Positions 51,101-63,100 of a DNA stretch of 64,000 nucleotides are shown here, piece by piece. How positions within the stretch are numbered: the stretch's first letter is position 1; each line of letters starts with the position of its first letter. The stretch covers positions 17,946,094 to 18,010,093 of the forward strand of contig CM063255.1 of the NCBI GenBank assembly GCA_032158295.1, written 5' to 3'. The notes under the pieces were generated by a model. That model had not been told where the DNA came from. It did no database searches and saw only the letters and a program-made list of their open reading frames with translations. Source of the stretch: Pycnopodia helianthoides (lineage: Eukaryota; Echinodermata; Asteroidea; Forcipulatida; Asteriidae). Made by a program: the position numbers and the translations under genes.

Positions 51101-54100
51101 AAAAAGAATATAGTTTTGAAAAGTTGTGGTGATTTTTTCTTTTTCCTTGTAGGTTCTGACGATAGAGATGAAGATGAGATGTCAGCTCCTCCAAAAAGTA
51201 GTGATAAGTCTTCAAGCTCATCCACTGGGCCTCGAGGAGGTCATGTGAATGTCAACAAACAGGTACACCTAATCGACTAGAACGGGATTTGAACCAACCA
51301 CCTCCAACTGAGCTATCTAGCCCTATGTTGGCGGTCTCCCTATTTTGTCATTGTCTTTGTTTGGGGTGCCAGTCAGAAGCCATACAACCATTAACTGCTG
51401 TGTAGCCAGGGATCACACCCAAGTTTATTATACAACCTGGGAAGCAGCAGCCAGGGGATCACCTGAAGGGGATGTGTCTTTTTATTTCAAATATCAATGA
51501 ATAAACCACGAGGGAAACTGACTGGGTAAATTTTATGTAATTTTGGGTCGAACAAAGAAAAATTGGCTTCTGATTGGCACCCCAACAAAGATATTGACAC
51601 AATGGAGTTGGTAGAGCACCGGCACGTTAGTCTGGAGGTCATTGGTTCAACTCCTGCTCCAGTCAATTTTTGTACATGTAAACACTTCCGCTTATTATTG
51701 ATTGTATTTATGTATATCAGTGTCGTTAAGCCTCCTTGGGTTATGGGGGTACGGTCCTTAATTTGAAATTAAAAAGTTAGTGAAATTGTTACTCTTACTT
51801 TTCTTTTCTTTCTAGTTTATGGAAGGAGTTACCGGTGTGAGTATTGTGACTGAGTATCAAACAGTGAACCGGCTAAGACAGCAGATCTCCAGGATGGCAG
51901 GATGGTCAAAGTAAGTGCATGTTTCTTTTTCCGTAGTAAAGGCAGGGTCATGGACTGGTTTTTGTCAACGTAATGCTCCTGTTCATGTACAAATGCATCA
52001 AAGGTCAAGCTCCCATCTATCTGCAAGAACTTGTCGTTCCATACAGGCCAACTCGTCAACTTAGGTCAGCTACCACAACCTCGTCGTCCAACCCAAGGTT
52101 CTCTCACGGTCATACGGTGAGCGCAGCTTCTCCTTCATCGGCCCTTCTCTCTGGAATGCTCTCCCAAACCGGATTAAAAGCTCTCCTTCTGTTGACTCTT
52201 TCAAACTGAACCTTAAATCGTTTCTCTTCCAAGAACACTACCAGTCATAGCTCAAACATAGACTCTATCTACAAATCTTTTTTTTCCCTTCTTCTTAAAG
52301 CGCTTAGAGGCTGGCCTGCAGTAGGCGCTATACAAATATTTTATATTATTATTATTTTTATAGACAACAGTTTAAAGAAAGGTACAATAAAAGTAACATG
52401 TGAATACAGTGTCTACTTGCTGAGAAAACAGTCAACAAACTGTCAGTGTATTTTCACAAGAACGTCAAGTCCCTCCACGTGTAGCGAGGTTGACAGCGGT
52501 ACCAACCGCATCTCTGGCCGCAACATTCGCGGACGGACACCAACCTTCAGAAATCTGAGAAACAACTCATCATTTCTCAGATTCAAATGTTTTGGGGTGT
52601 AAAATTATTCAAACCATATTACTTCAAAGGGAATCCTTTCTCAAAAGACCATTATATTATCATCAGCTGCAGTGCTTCTCACTAAGTAAGTTTTTATGGT
52701 CATTAGTTTTTGGAGTATTTACCAATCTATGACCTTATCTTTAAATTAGACCAGCCCTTGGGAAAATGTCACGCGTTTACACCTAGTGAATCCACAAGTG
52801 CTATGGTAAAAACTACGACTCAAGGCCAGAGGGAAAATAGAATGCATGGAGGATCACCGAGGGAGGTGTAGTTTAATTATAATACCCAAGTAGATCCTTG
52901 TCATTAGATTGGGGTTGTGGACCACACGGACATTCATTATTCAATCCATTATGTGGCTGACACTGTCTCACAAACCATGTATTTTTGTCCTATCCATTTT
53001 TACTATTGCAAGCTAGACCACACCAACTCCTTGGAGTGCATGCCTGAACACAATCTTGTACTTACTTGGGCATTAATAGTGTAAAGACCGGCTCCTCACA
53101 CTGTTATTGCTATTAATAAATACCTTTTATGAAAAGAAATTGTAAAAATCATGGTTGGAATTTTTCTTTCACCAATATTTTGTAGAACTGTTCTATTTAT
53201 GTTCAAGGGCCATTTATTAGGCTGTTAAATTTTTGACTGGAACCTAATCTCTTACACATATTTACATATGGGTACATGTACATGAAACTGATTTGCGATA
53301 CATTTAACCATTATTGCTGCGTCCTTCGGATGGGACATAAAGCCGTTGGTCCCGTACGAAAACGTAGCTCCACAATACCTTGCAGGAAAATACTGAATGT
53401 TGAAGTGCCTTGAGCGTCACTGAGTGACGGATATGAGCCCAATATAAGAAGCCACTGTTACTATTTAAGTACAATGGTTGCTTTGGGATTAGTTCATTGG
53501 ATGCCACTGGGTATATTTGCGATTTTCTGATATTGTTAACACAGACAGGGGTTCCCAGGATGTCAGCCTGTCTCTCTTGATAACAAGAACATCGCTGCTC
53601 TTCAGCATAAACCATACAAAGTCAGCTGGAAAGCAGATGGAATCAGGTAGGTTTGACATTCTTTATAAATTGTTGGCCACTCAAGGTGGAAATACAAGAA
53701 CATTTCAATTAACAAAGGTCTCATCCGCAGATTCATCTAATGAAGACACAAGGTGACATTATAAAAATGTTGGATGCATGTTCACAGGGCTCAAATTTTA
53801 CACTGGACCGCTGGCCAGAAGTCAGTGATTTTAGCATCGGGCCAGTAAACTCATGTCCGGACAAGTCCAGCGGTCTTGTGTTTGTGTTCAAATGTTGACT
53901 TTCAGTCTGATAAATACAATTGTGTTGATTATCGAAGACTACTTACCCGTAGTATACAAATGAGATAAATCTTCTCTTAGTGCTTTTTCAAATTCAAACA
54001 GTTCAGTTATTAACCTGTGTAGGCATTTTTTCTTCTCACTTCAATTCTGGTCTTGTACTCAAAATTCCGGTCCAGTAAATATTTTGACCTACAAGCCCTG

Positions 54101-57100
54101 CGGTCTTGTGAGTTTTTCCCCCAAATTCTAGCCCTGAAGTTCTTATGTATATGAGTGTATTCTTGCAGAATCTACATACATGTAATCATGAGGTGAAATC
54201 TGGACTATTCTATTAACGAAGTCAACATACAAATTAACTAACATTGATGATTTCACACAAAGATCCTTGCGATTTTTCACGATATAGACACGGAACATTG
54301 GCCACTCAACCCACGCGCTGAAATTTAAAAAACAACTTTCTAATCAATGGATGACTCCAAGTAGACACCAACCTTGTTTGTCATTACATGATCTTACCTC
54401 GTTTAAACGTATGGGGAGAGAAGAATTATTTTGGGAACAACGCTGCAAAGTGTCCAACACCCAGGAGTATGTAAATGGTTAACAAAGTAATTATGGTTTA
54501 GTGCCTTGCTCAAGGGCACAAATGTCATGACCAGGATATAATCAGACTTCATCTATTGTTTTGTGTCCAGGTACATGATGTTAATCGAAGGCCCCAACAG
54601 GGTGTACATGTTCGACCGAGATAATATCGTCTTTCTTGTTCAAGATCTTAAATTTCCTAAACGTAAAGAGGATGGTCATCTATCAGAAACGCTACTAGAC
54701 GGGGTAAAGTATGAGTCTGTATTGTGTGTGTTTAACATCTCAAGGGGTTTGGACAACCTTTTTGATTTTACGCATTTCTTTAAACCTTTTTCAAGACCAT
54801 AGTGGCTGCAATGTGCTTGCAGGTCTTATACTTCCTGGAGGTGACAGATGCCATTGCCTCCGCTGCCCTGGTCATTGCCTTGGTGCCCCTTGAACATGTT
54901 GAAATGTTCCAGTAGACATGGTAGAAGTTGACATTTTCTCTCATTAGAGGTGCCCTTTACTGAGGAAATATTCTCCTTACAAGAACGGAGTATCACGCCT
55001 GGAACATTTCACTGGGCACCAGGGCAATGGTCAGGGTCATGGAGGCAATTGCCTCTGTTGCCCCCGGGAAGCATCAGGCCTGAGCTCGTATTGAAATGGC
55101 TGCAGGATTCGGCCTGCGTCTATTTAACCAAAAGAACACGCCATGAGTTGACAATTTCCCAGCATACATTAAATACAACATCAATGAACATTGGTAAAAT
55201 ATGATGGTCATTTCATGTCCCATGTAGGCAAGGTCTTCAGTCTTCTTCTGATACTCTATGTGTACTTTACATGTTCACATAAAATCTTGTAGTACAGGCG
55301 ACGAGGATTTTTCCAGTAGGTAGTGATTTAAGTCTCTGTGGTTTGTGAAAAAATGTAACCCTAGGCACTGTGAACTTCTCCCATGTTTCTCTGACACCCA
55401 ATTTCAAACAAAGTGAATTAACGGCGGGTAAAAACCTTTTCCTGTATGGTAATTATCCGCTGGTTGTCCTGGACTAATTCTGACAAGGTCCCTTATTAAC
55501 CTGCGAACTTGTGCCAAAAAGTCTGAGAAAATCCCACACTGTTATACACCACTACAATTTTTGTCAATTTTTGTAAATAGGTCAATTTCAATTACTTACT
55601 GACTCTGCAGAAAGTTCCCTGAAAATAAATCAATCTTTCCATGCTCTCATGAACAAATTTGAAAAGCTTCCTGATTGCGGAAACTTTTACCCTATTATGT
55701 TGAATGATGTAAATCTCAACACCTCCCTGATTGTTGTACAAGTCTCCCTGATTGCAAGATGCAAACGATGACAGCTCTGTTACTGCATTGTGTCTTTTGT
55801 GAGTGGCCTGGGGTAGAACAGTTTGCATGTGATGTTTGCGCCACCCAAGTCATGCGTGTAGGTGCAGTAGATAGAAAATTGTGATAGTAGGCAGGGCTTA
55901 AAGGCACTGGACACTATTAGTAATTACTCAAATAATTGTTAGCATAAAAACTTAACTTGGTAACGAGCATTGGAGAGCTGTTGATAGTATAAAACATTGT
56001 GAGAAACGGCTCCCTTTGAAGTATTGTAGTTTTTGAGAAAGAAGTCATTTCTCAGGAAAATATGTGAATTGATTTTGAGACCTCATGCGTGAGGTCTCGA
56101 AATCAAGCATCTGAAAGCACACAACTTCGTGTGACAAGGGTGTTTTTTCTTCAATTATTATCTCGCAACTTCGACGACCAATTGAGTTCAAATTTGCACA
56201 GGTTTGTTGAGATACACCAAGTGAGAAGACTGGTCTTTGACAATTACCAAAGGTGTCCATGTCTTTAATGGATCTGGGTATAGGAGTGCAGGGGTGACCT
56301 GTTACTGGTACAGCAATGTCTAAGAGTCTATTGCTACATGTAAGTTGTTAATTTGTGATGTTTTTTTTAAATGTTTACCTAACAGGAGATGGTTGTTGAC
56401 AGAGTTGGTTGCAATGCAATACCGAGGTATCTCATATATGACGTGGTGGTATTCCAGGTACGTTGATCTCACTTCCTCCTTCAATACAGAAAAAAAAGAG
56501 CACTTGTAAAATCAGAGTAAACTTTGTGAGTAATATAATTATTTAACCCTAAGGCCGTGTTCAAATTGATGGCTACGGCTACAGCTACAGCTGGATCGTC
56601 ATGTCATCGTGCAGTGAAGAATAGGGCATTCGTAGCAACACCCTTAGCAACAGTTGTAGCCGTAGCTAAATCTGCCAATTCGGATACGGCCTAACCTAGA
56701 GCGTCAAACTCAACACCAGTCAATTCCATGATTTTGCATTCCTTATAAACGATGTGCACAACAGTGGTAAGATTGAAGAGATAGTATTAACAATAATAAT
56801 AGTTACGTAAATTTATATAGCACCAAAGTCCGCATAAAAAAGATGCTCAAGGCACTCCACAGAGATACAATTTAAAAAACTAAGATCAAACACAATTAAT
56901 AAAATGCAATTGTACAGAAAAGGAGTGACCAAACAATTCTAGGCACATTACTATGTTATAAAATATCCTACAGATAAGATTATACAACAAACACACAAAT
57001 AGATAATAATTGATATATAATTAGAAAAACGGACCCGTCCCGACCACTAAAAATGATTATAAAAGCACAGGAGCTGGTGCCCCGTGGTCTAAAATTGATT

Positions 57101-60100
57101 ATGTGCACTAAACCTACATGTATTCCAAGGACACTGGGAATGACATCAATCACACTACACTTACAGCTAAACTGATGTGAAGGTATGTGCTCTATTGAGT
57201 GCTGTTTAGTCATCATTATTGTGAACTTCTGTTTTCATTCAGGGACAGGCCGTCGGAAATTGTGACTTTGATCGGAGGTTACTATGCATCGATAAAGAGA
57301 TTATCCAAACCAGAAATCAGCAAGTCACGCAAGGGATTATTGATAAGACCAAGGAACCATTCAGCGTTAGACGGAAAGACTTCTGGGACATCACCAAAGC
57401 AAGAAGTGTATGTATTCAAAGCTGAACTCTTCAATTTTCCTACTCAAGGTTATATTTTTTAGTGAATAAAAGTCGCATCATCCCCTCAAGGTGATCCCAC
57501 TGCTACTGGTTCCCAGATTGTATCTTAAACTTGGGTGTGATCCCTGGCTATACAGCAGTTACAGGTTGGATGGCCTCTGACTGGCACCCCGAACAAAAAA
57601 ATTGTAAAAAGAGGGAGACCGCCAACAATAGGGCTGGATAATTGCAATTATTAAAAAAAAATTATAAGAAACAAATATTTTATACAATACAATACATAGG
57701 TCTAAGGATTCAGAGAGTAATCAGTCGATGTCACAAAATTCTGTCATAAACAGACATTCTTTTCATGGAACTAAACGGAAAATCCAGTCTGGACCTTTTG
57801 CCATATGGGCGATAACACACTGGAGTGCCACCCATGTCTGTAAAGATTTCAAACAGTGGTCACCGTGGTCTAGTGGTTAGACTGCAGGACTTGCAATCGC
57901 AAGGTTGTGGGTTCAAATCCTACCGAGCTAATCGCTGATTTCACAATGACTAGATTAACTGTTGTCGTCTAGTTGCTGAATCACAATTGATTGATTTGTG
58001 CTACTCATAATCATAGATGTCAAACCAATGTTTGTATGACATGTATGAGAGAGATTGGCTGTTGCCGGCTTGTTGTTCATATCCCTTAGTGGGAGTTTGC
58101 TGAGATCCCTTGACGAGAAGATCGGACTCTTAAAACATGGCCTGCCCATCTCCATTTGATCTCTTTTATCTTTTCAATGATGTCCTTGACTTTGGTTTTC
58201 TCTCATATTTTGTTGTGGTTAACTTTATCTGGTATTGTTCAATGTACCATTTTTCTCTCCATGGCTCTCTTTGTTCTCAATTTGTTGTTCAACTGATTTG
58301 TTGTAGTCCAGGTTTCTGCTCCATAAGTCATGGTTGTTAGGATGCATTGGTTGGACAGTCTTCTTCAAAGGGAATGTAGTCTCAATGCGGTGGTTTGAGA
58401 CCAATTGGTGGTAGCTGCCATTGTTTTTTTCCTCCCTGCTTGGTCAGCTTAGTGTGGTCAAGTGCTGGGAATAGATGTAGCAGGATAACTTTCAGCTCAT
58501 TTATTATGTCATCTGTCACTGGTGAGAAGGTGAAGATAGGCTGCTTCTTCAGTTTGAGACATTGAAACCTCTTCTCAATGGTAGCCTGTTGGTTTAAAAA
58601 TCAAATAAAGCAACTGTTACTTGTGATTTAGAACAGCTCCTTCAGTTTGAGACATTGAAACCTCTTCTCATTGGTAGCCTGTTGGGTTAAAAATCAAATA
58701 AAGCAACTGTTACTTGTGATTTAGAACAGCTCCTTCAGTTTGAGACATTGAAACCTCTTCTCGATGGTAGCCTGTTGGTTTAAAAATCAAATAAAGCAAC
58801 TGTTACTTGTGATTAAGAACAGCTCCTTCAGTTTGAGACATTGAAACCTCTTCTCAATGGTAGCCTGTTGGGTTAAAATAAAATAAAGCAACTGTTACTT
58901 GTGTTTTAGAACAGATTAGTAATTTGGCATTCTCCAGCGTGAGCTGGAACCCACACTCTGCTGATTAGAAACACCAGATCTTGAGTCCAGAATGCTTAGC
59001 AATATGATTTGCATGGGTTGACCTGTCCAAAGTAAGTCGCTGATAAATAGTTTGAATGACAGAAGGGGTGACCCTAGATAAGACATGAAATTCCTCCTTC
59101 AATGCTGCCTTCATAGTACATTGTAAATGGAACTGTTGAAGTTGACATCTGAGTTGTTTATACATGTACATTTGAGTTGTTTATACATTTGTATAATTTG
59201 TGTTTGTTCTTGCTCTGGTGTACGTTTCTTCAAAACTTTCCAGACAAATCCAAGTGCCAAGTAAGAGCCGCCAGGTGCATACTTCAGCATGGCCACAGGA
59301 ACACTTAGATGCAAATTCTCAAAGAAATCAAAAGCCCTCATTTGCGATGTAGTACTCTGGCATGAAATCATGGATGCTGTCTGGTTTGAAATGCTCTGCT
59401 TTTTGGACAGCCTTATCATCATCAGTATTTGGACCTTGGTTGACCATCACCTGTGGTAGAGACAGTTGGTGGTGTAACTTCCTGGCAGCAAGTTCTCCAG
59501 ACATTCCTGTCGACCATGGAGGGTTTTTAACTCAGAGACGCTTCCAACTTCTGTATCTTCAAGTAGGACTCACAGATAACTTTTATGCTGTGTGCCAGTT
59601 GTACCATATTTGGGTTCCCAGAGAGTAAATTTGTTAGCTGCTTCATCTTTTTGGCGATGGTTGTGGCCTGCTGCACGTAGACTGCGCTCTTGAACTTTTG
59701 TGGATATCTTGGGAAGATCAATGTAAAGTTGCTGGTGAGATATCTTCTGCTTCCAGCTTATGTCAAAGGCAGCCCTAAGGAGTCTGGTATATTTCCCATC
59801 CAAGCTTTTTTTTTAAAAAGCTGTTCAGTAAGGGTCCTTGTTTCAGGGCTGTAGAGTAAAACTGGCTCGAATAATGTCTGGAAAATGTTGATTTTTGTTT
59901 GATCAGGAAGTTTTGATTTCCACATCTTGTGCATCCTGTTGATGGTTTGCCATGTTCGGCCTTTTTATACATGCATGTCTTGCTTGCTGGATGCTATCCA
60001 AGCTCCTAGGTATTTGAAATCATTGACTGGTTGAAGCATCATCCAATGCTTTGTACTGCTCAGTCCTTTGGTGTCAGCACAGCATGCCGATACTGGACAT

Positions 60101-63100
60101 TGACATTATCAGCCGGAATGCCAGCCGTGTACTGCAGGGTGTAGAGGCACGGCCTCTTCCTCACATCTTTTGCTTGGGCTTCTAAGCAGTCTGCTGATCA
60201 TCTTAGATCAGGGAAAAACGGTCTTTTTTTAGATTATCCCATTTTGTAAAATGTTGCCTACATTTGGTGATACAGCTTTCTCGGTGGCAGCCCCTAAGCT
60301 GTAGAATGCTCTACCATTGCATGTGTGTAGCGATTGAAAACACACCTCTTTTAAATGGAATATAAAAACCCATTTTTTTTAATGCTGCACTTTAATATTT
60401 TTAAAGGAATTGTTCTTTTGTGTTTTTGTTTGTTTTTTCTTCTATGGTCGCCAATTAGTTTAGATTTTTGTTTTGCATAGGTAGGGTTAGAGGCGTCTGT
60501 CTCCTGAAAAGATCAAAACATTACCGATGCCAACAGAGTTAGGCTTATGTAATTAGTAATTATTTAGTTCTCTGTTGGCGGGACAGACGTATCCCATACT
60601 GCGGTTTGGGCACTGGCCTGGTAACCAGTCTTGTTTCTTTATCTTTTCCTTCCATTCTGTGTATTCTTGAAACGTGTTTTGTGCTTTTGATCATTTTTAT
60701 GTAAGTGGCGCAATATAAATCTTAAATTATTGATTCTATTATTATTAATTAACACTTACATGTACATGCAAATTCTCAAAGAATCCAAAGCGCCCAGGTT
60801 CTATTGTTGTAGCATGAAATCATGGATGGTTTGAAAGGCTCTGCATTTTTGACAGCCTTATCCAATGCTTTGTAGCAGTCCTTTGGTGCCAACAGTGCAT
60901 TCCGATGCTGGACATTGACATTGTCAGCAAGAATGTGGACAGATTGTAGAAGTGAGTGCCCGTCTCTCACAGCCTTTGCTTAGGCATCGAAGTAGTCTGC
61001 GTATTGTTGCATGTAAGTTGGTAGTTGCTTCATGTCCTCAGCAAGCATCTTGAGCTGCCCAGTGAATGCAATCATTCATTCATTCATTCATTAATGGTTT
61101 ATTCTTTAAAAACAAATCTCCCATAGCGACCAAGGGTCGAATTACAGGAGAATATACAGGAATGCAAAATTTAAAAGGATAATAAAATAACACAATTACA
61201 AAATTGAGACATCAAAATTGGGAAAAAATTGTTTGAAAAAAAAGAAGTTAGACTGTAGCCTAGATAACAAATTGGCCTTACACAGAGGGCATGTGGTGAT
61301 TCAATGTGTCCCTTCAGTATTGATGTATGTAATGGCTGTTCCTTCTGTCTCTTTCTTTTGAAGTCATTGTAGCCTTGGTAGCTGTCCCAGCAAGGAGGGA
61401 CAGGGAAGACTCCTGGGTATTTTGCTTGCAGCATCCTGGATGACAGCATGTTGATTTGTCAAGTACCATAAGGCCATGGGTCTACATTTAAGTGGGTGGG
61501 GGGGGGGGGACGTATGTGGCAAAGAACGATCTCTCCAAGTGTGTTTAGAATGAAGGATGTTGAGGAGCATGGTGTTTTTAGAGCCGAGCCATCTTGTAGA
61601 AATGTAATTTGTAGTCCAAGGCAATGTTTTGCAGTCCTAAGGAGTGACTTTCATATTGAATCAGAGGCAAAGGAAAAGAAATACTGCCTGGTTATCACAT
61701 CCATGCATACCTTGTCTTTTTGTGATGATTGAGGGCGCTGTTCTGTAGCTGCCATCTGTAATTTTTCTCTGCCAGTGTTTGCAATCCTTTTGATCTATGT
61801 TCAGTTTTTGCCATCTACTTTATATTCATCATCATTCAGCATACATGTGTAGACTTGCATTTGTGGCCGCCTTGTCTTCAGATTGTATGGGGGCGCGTTC
61901 CCGGGGTCACTGCCATCCCCTGTTCTCTTTCAATTGCCGCTATTCTCAGCCCATTGCACACTTCTACCACTCCACTTTGTTGCATTGTCTTTGTGAATGG
62001 TCAGACAGTAGGAGGGTTGACTGTGTTCTGTGTAGATGCATTCACCACATAATATCATATTGCAATCTTGCATACTTTGTTTGCAAACCACAGTGAATGG
62101 AATTGAATGGTTGACAGCAGGAGGATTGACAGCAAGAAAGACTATGGGATTATTGATCTATGTAATTTTCCTTCCATACTGTCTTTTATATGAAGAATGG
62201 AGCAATGTTGTTTTAAATCTGCAAAATTGCCAGCCAGCAATTCCGAGGTAGCCCCTCAAATGATGTGTTGTGGAAAGCATGTTGAGAATGTTTAGTGGTA
62301 ACTGTCACACTATCTTTATTTTCACCATGTTTGAATGTGGAATCTCTCACCACCTAAACATTTCTCTGCTCTTCTTGACAGATTTTAGAAGGTCAGTTTT
62401 CGAAGCAGGAACTCGGCCATGAAACAGACGGTGTGGTTTTCCAGCCACAGAAAGATGTAAGTAAAAAACAAACGGTAGCCGTGTAATTTTATACTGAGCA
62501 TTCACAAATACCTGGGACAGTTCATCCACTGTGCAGTTCTGATTGGTTGAGTGGACATCACATGGCCATGGTTAAACGTGCGATGAAAAGGCAGTCATGA
62601 CCTAACCTTATTGAGCCAAAAGAAGGCGCTATCACATGATTGCAAAGAGCGTGCAAATTTCACAGCCGTATTTTAAGTAAGTAGGTCGCATATTTGGCTC
62701 GTGCAAGTTTGAAACTTGCGTACAATAGCTACTCAGCGCTCATGTCCTGCGTAGAAAATTCAATTTAAAAGTCGAGGTGAGCAGTGGCTTAACTGTCAGA
62801 TTTGTTTTAAACTTTGACATGGTGTTTGGATGTTTTTAATGGAAAGGTAAAGTAATGATTGGGAATTAAAGTGTGTTGAATTGGTTTTAAACTAGTTGTT
62901 TGAACACGGTGAGGCTTAGTTCTTAATATTTTTTCCTAGACTTCGTCTATCAAGAACCAGGGCTCAGCATATTTAAACAACTAGTTTACCGCACTTTCAT
63001 TTTTTTGTCGACTGATGTTAAAAAAAGCACTATTTGCTCCTTAAGCAGCTCTATGAAATTGGGTGCAGGGCCCAGTTTCATAGAGCTGCTGAAGCAGCAA

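Noticed and set aside
51270..51325. Functional tRNA gene on the minus strand
   Set aside because: Box A and box B are good but the anticodon arm is missing between them; it belongs to a SINE fragment.
57855..57935. Functional tRNA gene
   Set aside because: D, anticodon and T arms are recognisable but the acceptor stem does not pair, and similar heads occur in several SINE copies.
59570..60000. LINE reverse-transcriptase frame as a host gene
   Set aside because: Landmarks of the RT C-terminus are spread over shifting frames with stops inside an RNGTT intron on the opposite strand; it is a dead element.
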